Shown: positions 40,840 through 49,340, counted from the stretch's first letter. The stretch: 62,297 nucleotides of DNA from a bacterium (GCA_016202645.1 JACQOF010000098.1:1-62297); one strand, 5' to 3'. Numbers and translations are program-made. Notes: generated from the sequence alone by a model not told the origin.

Positions 40840-42284
40840 GATCCGGCGCCGCCCGCGCCGAGCGTTTTGATCTGCCCGGCGATCTGCTGGATGGATTTCA
40901 GAGTTTGCTGGGCGGACGCCAGGCTCTGCTTCATGCCGGCGTCGATCTGGGTCATGGCCGCCGTGATCTGGTTGATCCCGCTTTCCTGCTGGCGCGCGCC
41001 GGTCGCCACCTGGACCACCTGCTGGGAAACCTCCTCGATCGTGGCAGCGATTTCCTGAAAACTCGCGCCGAGGTTGTTCATGGCGTCAGTCATTTCCGAG
41101 ACGACCTTCGTGCCCTCCTGGGCGTCGCGAACGGATTCCCGGGAGGCTTTCTGAATGTCGGTAATGACGGCGTTGATCCGCCCGCCGGCGTCCTTGGCCT
41201 GATTGGCCAGGTCCCGGATCTGGGTCGCGACGACCGCAAAGCCTTTGCCCTCCTCGCCGGCTTTGGCCGCTTCGATCGACGCGTTCAGCGCGAGGATTTT
41301 GGTCTGCTCCGAAATTTCGTTGACCGACACGACAATATCGCCGATCCGCTGGACCTGGTCCGACAGCGTCAGGATGCTCTCCGCCATGCGCTCGATTTTT
41401 TCCCGCATGACCTGCGTTTTGCCGGTGACGTCGCCGGCCAGATTCCGCCCGGCCTGCGCGTTCTTGGCCGCCTGAACGCCCGCGTCGCCCACCGATTTGG
41501 CCCGGTCCGACGCTTCCCGGCTGGTTTCTCTGATTTCCGAAAGAGACGCGGTATTTTCACCAAGCGCGGCCGCCTGCTCCTGGGCGGATGTGACCTGTTG
41601 TTGGGCGGCGGTATTGATCTCGGCAATTGAATTGCGGACTTCGGAAACGGTCGACGTGATCGTGCGGTTGATGACGAAGCCGCTGACGACGCCGACGATC
41701 AACGCAAAAGCGGCAATCAAGATCAAAAGCCAGTAGGCCCGCTGGGAGGCGGCCAGCATCAACTGAACGGCATCGGCCGTCCGGCGGACGCTCGTTTTGA
41801 CAATATCATCGGAGAACTCATCCACTTCGGCCTGTTCCTTGTCGCCCTCCGTCAACCGCAGACGGACGGCCGCATCCAACTCCCCGCGGCGTCCCAACTC
41901 CAGGATTCGATCCGCCAGTTCCCGGCGGTCCCGAAGGGCCTGCCGAAATTTTTGCACGGCTTCGGGCCGCAGAGAGATGCCTTCATACTTGTCCACGTTC
42001 TCGTTCGTTTCAGTCCTCAATCGCTCTATTTCCCGGGACGCATTCTCCAGCCCGACTTTGTCCTGGATCCGCATCAGATGAAGCGCGTCGCCGAGCAGGG
42101 AATGGACCCGCGAGGTGTTCCTTTGAATCACCCCGGCCAGCCTGATTCTCTCCAGCACGTTTCCGCTCAGTTCGAGCATGTCCCGCCGGGTCTCATCGAC
42201 GGCGTTGATGCCGATCACCGACACCACGGCGGTCAACACCACCAGAATCGAAAAAATCAAAATCACACGGTTTCGCATGGTCAT
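40836..42284 (-). CDS. Methyl-accepting chemotaxis protein without HAMP
   Basis: The 482-residue receptor has a first membrane helix (7-26), a ~155-residue periplasmic four-helix-type domain, a second helix (184-205) and then goes straight into the coiled-coil signalling domain. No HAMP sequence is visible between helix and coil. The hairpin tip is standard ([35 protein letters not shown]). The C-terminus lacks a CheR-tethering pentapeptide. GGGAGGA precedes the ATG. The receptor presumably senses an envelope or surface cue, as WspA does. Confidence 0.9.
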   Translation of the reverse strand: MTMRNRVILIFSILVVLTAVVSVIGINAVDETRRDMLELSGNVLERIRLAGVIQRNTSRVHSLLGDALHLMRIQDKVGLENASREIERLRTETNENVDKYEGISLRPEAVQKFRQALRDRRELADRILELGRRGELDAAVRLRLTEGDKEQAEVDEFSDDIVKTSVRRTADAVQLMLAASQRAYWLLILIAAFALIVGVVSGFVINRTITSTVSEVRNSIAEINTAAQQQVTSAQEQAAALGENTASLSEIRETSREASDRAKSVGDAGVQAAKNAQAGRNLAGDVTGKTQVMREKIERMAESILTLSDQVQRIGDIVVSVNEISEQTKILALNASIEAAKAGEEGKGFAVVATQIRDLANQAKDAGGRINAVITDIQKASRESVRDAQEGTKVVSEMTDAMNNLGASFQEIAATIEEVSQQVVQVATGARQQESGINQITAAMTQIDAGMKQSLASAQQTLKSIQQIAGQIKTLGAGGAGS

Positions 42285-42326
42285 GAAATAATCCTCCCGA
42301 TCAAGTTTATGTGTCGTCCGGAAATG

Positions 42327-42914
42327 TCATCCGGACCCAGCCTGTTCCAAAATATCCCCGGCGGACAGGAGCAGACGGTCGCCGCCGATCACGCCTTCGA
42401 CGCACGCGCCCCGCGGCCGGCCGGCCTGATCCGGCGCGGAGGAGACGCTTTCCTCGGAGACGCTGAAGATGTCCTCAACCTCGCCGGCCAGCACCGCAAG
42501 CCGCATCGGCGGGCCGCCGATCACGACAACCCGGCGCAAATCCGCAAGGCCTTTTCGTTCCATTCCCAGGAACAATCCGATATCCAGGAGCGAGAGAAAG
42601 TCCCCGTGAAGATGCGCGACGCCCCGAAGATACGGCGGCACGCCCGGCACCGGCGTGAAATGAGTCAGGGCGTGAACGGCCTGAATGTCCCGCAGTCGAA
42701 GCGCATACAGTTCGGACCCGATCTTGAAAAACAGCGCGTCGATCCGCCGCGCCGGCGCCTCCGTTCGGGCCGCGCCCCGGAGCGCCTTCGCGCGCGACTC
42801 GAGCCGCTTGCGCAGCGCCTCCAGATCCATCTCCGGCCTGTCCTGTTTCTCCGACAGCGCCTGAAAATGCGATTCGAGGCGGTCCCAGATGGTCGATGGC
42901 CGGCCGGTTTTCAC
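42327..42914 (-). CDS. CheW scaffold protein with N-terminal helical extension (WspD-like)
   Basis: The 195-residue protein couples receptor to kinase. A helical, charged N-terminus (WDRLESHFQALSEK, LEALRKRLESRAKAL) precedes the CheW fold (FKIGSELYALRLRDIQAVHAL, TPVPGVPPYLRGVAHLHGD, LSLLDIGLFLG, LAVLAGEVEDIFSV). I chose the GTG at 42914, whose GTGA overlaps the cheR stop, instead of an ATG 39 bp upstream lying inside cheR. Length and extension match WspD. Confidence 0.88.
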   Translation of the reverse strand: MKTGRPSTIWDRLESHFQALSEKQDRPEMDLEALRKRLESRAKALRGAARTEAPARRIDALFFKIGSELYALRLRDIQAVHALTHFTPVPGVPPYLRGVAHLHGDFLSLLDIGLFLGMERKGLADLRRVVVIGGPPMRLAVLAGEVEDIFSVSEESVSSAPDQAGRPRGACVEGVIGGDRLLLSAGDILEQAGSG

Positions 42915-44308
42915 GACATCTGCTCCAAAATCTGAATGAATCGCCCGGCACACATGCCGTCGCTGTAGGGAATCAATTCGGCCGGCTTCATCGATCGGGC
43001 AATGGCCAGCGCATTGCGGAATATCCGGGCCGATTCCGGAGTCCCGCCGCCGCGCAGGACCATGCCGAGCAACAGATGCGCCATCAGGCAGTCGCGGTCG
43101 AGATAGAGCGCCCGGCGAAGCGACTCCGCAGCCGATTTCAAATCGCCCGCCTCATCGGCGAGGGCGGCTGAAAGCAGATGGGCCTCGATGGCAAGCGGTT
43201 CGGCGGAGGCGGCCCGGTCGATCAATTGCTGAGCGAGTTGAACCTGGCCGTCCGCCAAAAAACTCCGGGCCTGTTGCAGAGCCTGAATCTCTTCCCCCCT
43301 TGAGGGGGAAGCCGGATGGGGGGTAACTGCCGGTGCATCCCTTCCCCCCCTCCCAGCCTCCCCCTCGAGGGGGGAGGAGGAAGTCCAGTGAGAAACTCGC
43401 CATAACGGCACGATGGGCGCCGGCGCGTACGTCATCGGAATTTCCGTGTCCCGGCGTCTCAACAAAATCGTCTCCCCGTCACGGATTTTCTCGAAATCAT
43501 CCTCGGAAAAAAGCCGGTGGCTGATCTCCACTTCGCCGATGAGCAACCACCCACCGGGTCGCAGGCACCGCGCAAAGCGCCGGACGATCGACTGGGAAAC
43601 CTCTTCCTTCAAATAAATCGCCACGTTCCGAAAGAAGATGATATCCAGTCCGACCGTTTGCATGAGTAAAGAGGGATAAGCGTCGTAGACGAGGTTGAGA
43701 TGATGAAACCGGACCCTGTCCCGAATCCGCTCGTTCAGAATGAACTCGTCTTTTTCCTGTTTGAAGTATCTTGGATCGTTCCCGATGTCCGTCTGCCGGA
43801 ATGACCACGCCCGATACCGCGCCGCGCGGCCCTTCTCCAGAAATGTTTTGGAAATGTCCGTCGCCAGAATGCGAACGTCCCAGGCCGCCAGCGCCGGAAA
43901 GTCCCTCTCGATCAGAATCGCGATGGAATAAGGTTCCTCTCCCGTCGCGCATCCGCCCGACCAGACGCGCAGGGTCCGGTCGCGGCGGCGATCCCCGATG
44001 ATGGCCGGAATCACCGTCTCCCGGAGCGCCCGGAAATGGTCCGCGTTCCGGAAAAAAAAGGTTTCGCCGACGGTCAGATGGGACACGAACTCTTCAATCG
44101 CCGCCCCGCGGCGCGCGGGATCGGTGAGCCGCTCCCGGATGTCTGTCAGGGATACCAAGCGGTTGTCATGAACAAATTGCCGGAACGCCTCCGCCAGCCG
44201 TTCCTGCCGTTCGTCATGGAGATTCATCCCGGTATCGGTTTCAAGCGTGTCCCGGATTTCCTCCCAGAGACCGGCCAGTTCGGCGACGGATGGGGGGGCG
44301 GCCGTCAT
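42911..44308 (-). CDS. cheR: CheR methyltransferase with TPR tail, carrying an in-frame repeat insert
   Basis: The 465-residue protein methylates the receptor using S-adenosylmethionine. The N-terminal CheR domain (about 1-290) shows GETFFFRNADHF, VWSGGCATGEEPYS, ILATDIS and PGGWLLIGEVE; the usual CRN of CRNVLIYF is FRN here. C-terminal TPR-like helices (341-465) match the WspC type. Residues 310-340 between the domains are the translation of the CTTGAGGGGG palindrome (SSPLEGEAGRGG ... PHPASPSRGEE), inserted without breaking the frame. Both ends overlap CheW genes by four bases. Confidence 0.92.
   Translation of the reverse strand: MTAAPPSVAELAGLWEEIRDTLETDTGMNLHDERQERLAEAFRQFVHDNRLVSLTDIRERLTDPARRGAAIEEFVSHLTVGETFFFRNADHFRALRETVIPAIIGDRRRDRTLRVWSGGCATGEEPYSIAILIERDFPALAAWDVRILATDISKTFLEKGRAARYRAWSFRQTDIGNDPRYFKQEKDEFILNERIRDRVRFHHLNLVYDAYPSLLMQTVGLDIIFFRNVAIYLKEEVSQSIVRRFARCLRPGGWLLIGEVEISHRLFSEDDFEKIRDGETILLRRRDTEIPMTYAPAPIVPLWRVSHWTSSSPLEGEAGRGGRDAPAVTPHPASPSRGEEIQALQQARSFLADGQVQLAQQLIDRAASAEPLAIEAHLLSAALADEAGDLKSAAESLRRALYLDRDCLMAHLLLGMVLRGGGTPESARIFRNALAIARSMKPAELIPYSDGMCAGRFIQILEQMS
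43289..43383. repeat. CTTGAGGGGG palindromic repeat inserted in cheR
   Basis: Arms CTTCCCCCCTTGAGGGGGAA (43291-43310) and CTCCCCCTCGAGGGGGGAGG (from 43358) with GGATGGGGGG inside; a multiple of three bases, so the reading frame is kept. Confidence 0.85.
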
Positions 44309-44727
44309 GGCAGAAAAATCCGGGCGGGATTGATCAGCCGGTATAACGCTCCGCCGGATTCCACCATGCCGTCAAAGAAACTGGATTCCGCCTGAAAATC
44401 GGCGGCCAGCATCCGGCCATCCACCGGAAGCTCCACCAAGTCGAGCGCTTCATCGACAATCAGCCCCGTCAGACGTTGATTCGCGTGAAAGGCGATGATG
44501 TGAGGGTCGGCCGGCGGCGGGTCCGTCCTCTGAATTCCCAGACGGACCGCGCCGTCCAGGACCGGCATCAGATGTCCCCGCACAAATGCCACGCCCCTGA
44601 AAAAATCGGGAGCGCCCGGCACCGGTTCAAGCGGCAAAAAGGGCAGGACTTCCTCGACCGAATCGATCGCGGCGGCATAGACATCCCTGGACAGCCGGAA
44701 TGCGAGGTGGGTCGTTTTTGTTGGCAT
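44305..44727 (-). CDS. CheW scaffold protein, first gene of the chemosensory operon (WspB-like)
   Basis: The 140-residue single-domain CheW has LAFRLSRDVYAAAIDSVEEV, PGAPDFFRGVAFVRGHLMPVLD and LTGLIVDEALDLVELP. Its stop overlaps cheR by ATGA. A TTGACA/TATAAC promoter ends only five bases before the ATG, so the transcript would be essentially leaderless; no ribosome site is present. Confidence 0.9.
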   Translation of the reverse strand: MPTKTTHLAFRLSRDVYAAAIDSVEEVLPFLPLEPVPGAPDFFRGVAFVRGHLMPVLDGAVRLGIQRTDPPPADPHIIAFHANQRLTGLIVDEALDLVELPVDGRMLAADFQAESSFFDGMVESGGALYRLINPARIFLP

Positions 44728-44732
44728 GAGGT

Positions 44733-44762
44733 GTTATATCGTGATACAATCAGTTTTGTCAA
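44733..44762 (-). promoter_or_regulatory. Sigma-70 promoter of the chemosensory operon
   Basis: Minus strand: TTGACA (44762-44757), 18 bases, TATAAC (44738-44733). The start point would fall in the ATG at 44727. The spacer holds an imperfect palindrome around TTGTATCACGATATAA, a possible operator. Confidence 0.55.
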
Positions 44763-44820
44763 GATATATGTGTAGCGGCCGATAAATGGATTATTGGCAG
44801 CAGGGTATTCAAAGTACCCC

Positions 44821-44913
44821 CTTCCCCCCTTGAGGGGGAAGTTGGATGGGGGGTTTCAGTACGGCACCCGTGTGGCACCCCCCTCCCGACCTCCCCCTCA
44901 AGGGGGGAGGAGT
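44821..44913. repeat. CTTGAGGGGG palindromic repeat
   Basis: Arms CTTCCCCCCTTGAGGGGGAA and CCTCCCCCTCAAGGGGGGAG with ~50 bases between them, in the gap between the divergent chemosensory operon and the first PadR gene. Confidence 0.85.
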
Positions 44914-44990
44914 TTTTGGAAAACCGGCGTTGACACATTACCACTTCTTAAATTTTACAATGGGATATGCTACTTATAGTCTGTATACGA

Positions 44991-45242
44991 ATGGACATCA
45001 GAACGCCGATTTTGCACGTTTTTCGAAAGCGAGCGCTGAGCGGATATGAGATTGTCCGTCTTCTCAGGGACACGGCCCCGAAGATTCTGGCGGCGGGGGA
45101 GGGGATGATCTACCCGGCGCTGAGACGGCTGGAACATCAGAAGCTGGTTCGCGCGGAGTGGCGGCTCTCCGCGAAGGGCAAAAAGCGCCGGTATTATTCT
45201 CTCACGCCAAAGGGGAGGCGGTGCGGCGGTTTGGCCGATTGA
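44991..45242 (+). CDS. PadR-family transcriptional regulator (short)
   Basis: The 83-residue protein is a minimal PadR winged helix: ILHVFRKRALSGYEIVRLL, then EGMIYPALRRLEHQKLVRAEW and KRRYYSLTPKGRR. The C-terminal dimerisation helix of usual PadR proteins (about 105-110 residues) is cut short, so dimer formation may differ. I start at the ATG at 44991; a longer frame 24 bases upstream adds only promoter-like sequence. No ribosome site is visible and GTATAC lies just before the start. Diverges from the chemosensory operon across a palindromic repeat. Confidence 0.8.
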   Translation: MDIRTPILHVFRKRALSGYEIVRLLRDTAPKILAAGEGMIYPALRRLEHQKLVRAEWRLSAKGKKRRYYSLTPKGRRCGGLAD

Positions 45243-45273
45243 AAACCCGGCCGATTTGGCGTATGGTGGCGCG

Positions 45274-45933
45274 GTGAAATCCATCTCACGAATGTCGAAA
45301 TCAGACCGCCCGAGGGAGAAGCTGCTCCAAAAAGGGCCGGAGTCCCTGACGGACGCCGAGCTGATCGCGGTGCTTCTTGGAACGGGGACCGAGGAAAGAG
45401 ATGTTTTGAAAGTGGCGTCCGCGGTCACGCGCCATCTCGCCCGGACCCGGCGATCACCGACCGTCAGCGAACTCAGGGAAATTCACGGCCTCGGCGCGGC
45501 CAAAGCCTGCCAGATCGCCGCCGCCTATGAAATCGGACGGCGCGGCGCCGCGCGGGACGGCAAACCCCTGACCGGGCCCGAATCCATTCTCCCCCACATT
45601 TCATTTATCGCGAACAAACAACAGGAATATTTGGTCTGTGTTTCCCTGAACGGCGCCGGCGAAGTGCTGGCATGCCGGGTCGTGACGATCGGGCTTCTTG
45701 ACTCGACGTCTGTGCATCCGCGCGAAGTTTTCGCCGACCCGCTCACCGACCGGGCCGCAGCCGTGGTCCTGGCGCACAACCACCCGTCCGGGACGGCCCG
45801 GCCAAGCCGCCGGGATATCCGCGTGCACCGCCGCCTGACGGACGCGGGCCGTCTGCTCGGAATCACGGTGCTGGACCATGTGATTCTGACGGCGAAGGAG
45901 TTTTTCAGCTTTAAAAAGCACGGCCTTCTGTAA
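45274..45933 (+). CDS. radC: RadC family (JAMM/MPN) protein
   Basis: The product is about 219 residues. An N-terminal helix-hairpin-helix part (DRPREKLLQKGPESLTDAEL, IHGLGAAKACQI) precedes the JAMM domain with VHPREVFADPL and the metal motif HNHPSGTARPSRRD, then LLGITVLDHVIL. The start is uncertain: GTG at 45274 fits, ATG at 45292 or 45256 are alternatives; family members begin shortly before DRPREKL. Despite its name RadC is not proven in repair and is often found on mobile or defence islands, which suits this accessory stretch. Confidence 0.9.
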   Translation: MKSISRMSKSDRPREKLLQKGPESLTDAELIAVLLGTGTEERDVLKVASAVTRHLARTRRSPTVSELREIHGLGAAKACQIAAAYEIGRRGAARDGKPLTGPESILPHISFIANKQQEYLVCVSLNGAGEVLACRVVTIGLLDSTSVHPREVFADPLTDRAAAVVLAHNHPSGTARPSRRDIRVHRRLTDAGRLLGITVLDHVILTAKEFFSFKKHGLL

Positions 45934-45972
45934 AATTTGACAAATAGCTTGCCTGTAAGCTACTATCAGGAC

Positions 45973-46371
45973 ATGGATAAAGATTCGTGGATGGCTCTGG
46001 CCCATCGAAGATTGGCGCAAAAGGGGGGGCGGGCGCGGGCGAAATCTCTGACCGGCGAGGAGCGGGTGAACATCGCCCGGATGGGGGGACGCACCGGGGG
46101 TCGCGGCCGCCGGAAGGAGGACCGCCTTCCTCCGGAGGTGGCCGAAAAAATCCGGAAATTGATTGATCGGACCGCCGGCGCCGCCCTCTGGTACATGAGT
46201 GATTCCATGAAACGTCCCCGGTTTCGCGGGCCGGCCCGGCAGGTCCTTCGGGCCATCGCGTGTGAAGGCTCTCTGGACGACTACAAATCCGCGCATCAAC
46301 TTCTCAAATGTCTATCGACCGGTTTCACGACACCGAAACGGAAATCCGGGCCGCGTTCTCAAGGGACCTGA
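45973..46371 (+). CDS. Small basic protein of unknown function, possible antitoxin partner
   Basis: The 132-residue protein opens with a motif seen in many small proteins: ALAHRRLAQKGGRARAKSLT then EERVNIARMGG. A Gly/Arg-rich stretch follows, then two helices (PEVAEKIRKLIDRTAGAALW, GPARQVLRAIACEG). I start at the ATG at 45973. The gene overlaps the next one by 64 bases, which suggests a tightly linked pair. The partner looks like an AbiEii-type nucleotidyltransferase, so this could be its antitoxin, but it has no AbiEi sequence features. Function unknown. Confidence 0.55.
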   Translation: MDKDSWMALAHRRLAQKGGRARAKSLTGEERVNIARMGGRTGGRGRRKEDRLPPEVAEKIRKLIDRTAGAALWYMSDSMKRPRFRGPARQVLRAIACEGSLDDYKSAHQLLKCLSTGFTTPKRKSGPRSQGT

Positions 46372-47036
46372 AGGTCCTCCGCGCCGCGGGGTTCCAGGTT
46401 CGAATTCTGATTCGGCAGACGACATTCGTCCGCGCGGTCGTTTCAAACAGGAGCGGAGATCAAATCAGGATCGAATGGGCCTGCGATTCGGCTTTCCGCT
46501 TCTTTCCCCTGGAGGTAAAACCGGCATTGGGCCGCGTGCTTTCGCCATTCGATCTGGCCACGAACAAGACCCTGGCCATGGCCGGCCGTCTCAAGATCCG
46601 CGACTGGCTGGACATGATCCTGTGCCACAAACGTCTTCAACCCCTGGGCCTTCTGGCCTACGCCGCCTGCGGAAAAGACCCGGGATTTTCGCCCGAAGGC
46701 ATCGTCGAGTACGCCGCGCGGTGTTCCCGATACACCGCCGTTGAACTGGCCACCCTCCGGTTTCGTTCCACGCCGCCGCGTCTCGACGCGCTCCACAAAC
46801 AATGGCGCGCCGCGGTCGAGCAGGCTCGCGACTTTCTTGAAATTCTACCTCCCGACCATGCGGGACAATGCGTCATGGAGGGCGCCCGGCTCTTTCGAGG
46901 AACGCCCCGGGAATGCCGCAAGGCGTTGGCCGCCGGCCGGCTGATGTTTCGACCCGGCCGGCTCGACGCCATCGTGGGCGTGCCCCAGCCGGCCCACGTT
47001 TATCCCGATCCCCTGGACATCGATACTCCGTCGTAA
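46308..47036 (+). CDS. Putative AbiEii-like nucleotidyltransferase
   Basis: The 242-residue protein has the middle segment LSPFDLATNKTLAMAGRLKI-RDWLDMI, which resembles the conserved D-L...K...R-x-K-x-R-D-x-x-D region of AbiEii/DUF1814 type IV toxins. The N-terminal part (DRFHDTETEIRAAF... and IRIEWACDSAF) could form the nucleotidyltransferase sheet, but I do not see the GSxxxD motif. So assignment is by the C-terminal region only. It overlaps the preceding small basic protein, as toxin genes often overlap their antitoxin. Confidence 0.5.
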   Translation: MSIDRFHDTETEIRAAFSRDLKVLRAAGFQVRILIRQTTFVRAVVSNRSGDQIRIEWACDSAFRFFPLEVKPALGRVLSPFDLATNKTLAMAGRLKIRDWLDMILCHKRLQPLGLLAYAACGKDPGFSPEGIVEYAARCSRYTAVELATLRFRSTPPRLDALHKQWRAAVEQARDFLEILPPDHAGQCVMEGARLFRGTPRECRKALAAGRLMFRPGRLDAIVGVPQPAHVYPDPLDIDTPS

Positions 47037-47087
47037 ACCACAAGCGCGTCCGGCAATCCGGCAACGTCCGTCTCCTATTCCACTACG

Positions 47088-47321
47088 CTATATTTCCTCG
47101 AACAATTTTCGGGCGCTGACGCCGAGGCTGTCGGCGAGTTTTTTGATGTTGACGAGACTGACGTTCCGTTCTCCCCGCTCGATCCCGCCGATGTAGGTTC
47201 GGTGCAGGTCGCATTCCTCGGCCAGTTTCTCCTGCGACCAGCCTTTCGACCGCCGCCATTTCCTGACCGTCGATCCGAACGACGCCTGAACGGTATTTTT
47301 CCCCGGATATTTCCTCTTCAT
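47088..47321 (-). CDS. XRE-family helix-turn-helix regulator
   Basis: The 77-residue protein is a complete Cro/C1-type HTH: FGSTVRKWRRSKGWSQEKLA, then TYIGGIERGERNVSLVNIKKLADSLGV. It resembles stand-alone controller proteins of restriction-modification systems (C proteins), but no methylase or nuclease lies beside it. Convergent with the AbiEii-like gene, 51 bp apart. The short basic N-terminus is variable in the family. Confidence 0.85.
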   Translation of the reverse strand: MKRKYPGKNTVQASFGSTVRKWRRSKGWSQEKLAEECDLHRTYIGGIERGERNVSLVNIKKLADSLGVSARKLFEEI

Positions 47322-47401
47322 GAGAAACAGGCTTAATTGCGGGGATGACTAAAGGTCTACAGACCATGAGTAGCATTTTGTGTAAAAGGAATCATGCAAA
47401 C

Positions 47402-47551
47402 TCTTCCCCCCTTGAGGGGGAAGCCGGATGGGGGGTATCCGCAGGGCGACTTTGTGGCACCCCCCTCCCAGCCTCCCCGACCCGCCCTCCGGTCGGGTGC
47501 CCCGGGGATTCCTTTCAGTCATCCCCCTCAAGGGGGGAGGAGCTTTTTAAA
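47402..47551. repeat. CTTGAGGGGG palindromic repeat with an internal insertion
   Basis: Same arms as 44821-44913, but the right arm is split by about 45 bases containing CCCGCCCTCCGGTCGGG, itself a small palindrome. A nested insertion in a repeat. Confidence 0.8.
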
Positions 47552-47701
47552 ACCGCCGTTCACCCACTGATGATTCAATAGAATAGATTGGAACTCATCC
47601 CGTAATTATGCTATAGAATTCCCGCGGATGTGGGCGCGGCTCGCGCCGTCGGCCGCTCCTGTTTTTGGGGGGCGATACGCAAGAACAAGGGAGGGTCTAC
47701 C

Positions 47702-48031
47702 ATGGCACGCAGAGAATTTCTGAAAGGGACCATTGAGATGGTCATCTTGAGCCTGCTCAAGAAAGAGGACATGTACGGGTACCAGATTCTTCGGAGACTC
47801 AAAGAGGAGTCGCCGGACATGCTCGGGATCAAGGAAGGGACGCTCTATCCCCTCCTTCTGAGGATGATGGACCACGGCTGGATAGCCGGGAAGTGGATCA
47901 AGGCCGGCGAGAGGCGAAAGCGCCATTACTACAGCATCACGTCCCGGGGCGTCGCCCAGCTCAAGGAAACGCGGGCGTTCTGGAAAGATTTGACGGCCGC
48001 CGTCGGGAAGGTCATCCGCGCCACGGCGTGA
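47702..48031 (+). CDS. PadR-family transcriptional regulator
   Basis: The 109-residue regulator has full PadR form: FLKGTIEMVILSLLKKEDMY, GYQILRRLKEES, EGTLYPLLLRMMDHGWIAG, RKRHYYSITSRG and a C-terminal dimer helix (FWKDLTAAVGKVI). GGGAGGG lies six bases before the ATG. Its stop overlaps the GTG of the next gene (GTGA). That neighbour carries a HAAS domain, the well-known genetic partner of PadR regulators, so they form a signalling pair. Confidence 0.9.
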   Translation: MARREFLKGTIEMVILSLLKKEDMYGYQILRRLKEESPDMLGIKEGTLYPLLLRMMDHGWIAGKWIKAGERRKRHYYSITSRGVAQLKETRAFWKDLTAAVGKVIRATA

Positions 48032-48873
48032 TCCCAGCCGAAGGCGACCGGCCCGAGATCGGCGCCGCCTTACAGTCCTACTCCGACCGCGTCTTTTCCC
48101 GGGTTCCGCTCCGGGAGAGGCACAAGCGTCTCCTGCGCTACGAATTCGAGACCCATCTCGAAGACTTCGCGGAGGAACTCCTGGACCTCGACTATAAACC
48201 CTACGCCGCCGAGGCCGAAATCGTCCGCCGGGTCGGCGCGCCCGAAGAGATCGCCGACCAGTTCAACCGCACGGAATCCCTCCGGAGCTGGCTCCGCGAC
48301 CACCTCTGCACCCGCGCCGTCGGGGTTGTGGCCCTCGGGTACGGCGCATTGAGCGTCGCGATCGAAATTTTTATTTTAGTGCTGGGCCTCTCCGGGATCG
48401 ACCCTCAGATCGCCTACGACTTGGACGCCCACATGGTCACCACGCGTCAAATTCTGGCTCTCTTGTCCGGCCCGCTGGCCTTTTGGCTGTATTACCGTTG
48501 GTCCGGCAATACCCACCGCCTCACCCCCTTCGCCACCCTATCGATCGGCCTGTTCATCGTTGTAAACATCGTGGGATGCAACCTGAATTTCATTTCGCCC
48601 TTTCCGAATCCGGAATGTAGAATCTTTTTTCTACTGGTAGATTTGCCTTCGCCATTTTCGCTCACTCCATTTGTGGATCGATCGTTTATCGTTTACGAAA
48701 TCGAACTATCCGCTATTTCCGCCGAATACCTTCAAGACAGATTGCATGTCTTGTCAATCCCTTATTCATCCTGGGGCCCAGGCACATTGCTCGGTTACTG
48801 CACAGGGCTTATGGTGGGCGCCTCTTTCCTGCTCGAATGGATCAAACAACACAGATCCTTCCAACCCGCCTAA
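48028..48873 (+). CDS. HAAS-domain multi-pass membrane protein
   Basis: The 281-residue protein starts at GTG 48028, overlapping the PadR stop. The N-terminal ~75 residues form the HAAS domain (RHKRLLRYEFETHLEDFAEE, then EIVRRVGAPEEIADQFN), known to occur with PadR regulators. About five membrane helices follow (AVGVVALGYGALSVAIEIFI, LALLSGPLAFWLYY, LSIGLFIVVNIVGC, and a C-terminal GYCTGLMVGASFLLEWI). It is presumably the membrane sensor or target controlled by the PadR protein. Confidence 0.85.
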   Translation: MIPAEGDRPEIGAALQSYSDRVFSRVPLRERHKRLLRYEFETHLEDFAEELLDLDYKPYAAEAEIVRRVGAPEEIADQFNRTESLRSWLRDHLCTRAVGVVALGYGALSVAIEIFILVLGLSGIDPQIAYDLDAHMVTTRQILALLSGPLAFWLYYRWSGNTHRLTPFATLSIGLFIVVNIVGCNLNFISPFPNPECRIFFLLVDLPSPFSLTPFVDRSFIVYEIELSAISAEYLQDRLHVLSIPYSSWGPGTLLGYCTGLMVGASFLLEWIKQHRSFQPA

Positions 48874-49328
48874 TCACCCTTCTGTCAGCGGCCGTTTTCA
48901 CATGGGCAACCATGTCCGCCTGCTCCAAACCCCCGGAGCCGCCAATTGCGTCACAAAAGGAGGACGCCGAAACCTTATTTCGAAAAATGGTCAGCAAGCG
49001 CAGTCTCACGGGCAGGGACCCGATCTTCCGGAAGCTTATCCGAATGGGCCCCGCCATCGCGCCGGATTTGCGGCGAATCGCCAGGAACACGGGGATCCAG
49101 TGGCATTACATTGCCTATGTCATTCTTGGAAAGATGAAAGACCGGGATTCCATCCCGTTTCTTTTTGAAGCGCTGGACTCTGAAGACAAAGAGATCCAAA
49201 AGCACGCCGTCTGGGGATTGGATTGCCTGATTGGACTTGGCCGATACAATGACGGCGACGCCGATGCGGCGGAAATCAAATCCCGATACAGGCGCTGGTG
49301 GGAGAAACACAAACACGAGTTTCCGTAG
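48837..49328 (+). CDS. Putative lipoprotein with HEAT-like repeats
   Basis: The 163-residue protein overlaps the HAAS gene by 37 bases. A signal peptide with a lipobox-like TMSAC (Cys29) suggests lipid attachment. The rest has one to two HEAT-type helical pairs (IAYVILGKMKDRDSIPFLFE, EDKEIQKHAVWGLDCLIG) and a charged C-terminus. Probably part of the PadR-HAAS operon. Function unknown. Confidence 0.7.
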   Translation: MDQTTQILPTRLITLLSAAVFTWATMSACSKPPEPPIASQKEDAETLFRKMVSKRSLTGRDPIFRKLIRMGPAIAPDLRRIARNTGIQWHYIAYVILGKMKDRDSIPFLFEALDSEDKEIQKHAVWGLDCLIGLGRYNDGDADAAEIKSRYRRWWEKHKHEFP

Positions 49329-49340
49329 TTTCGCAAGTTT

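Noticed and set aside
47088-47321. Controller protein of a restriction-modification system
   Set aside because: The HTH type fits, but no methylase or endonuclease gene is adjacent.
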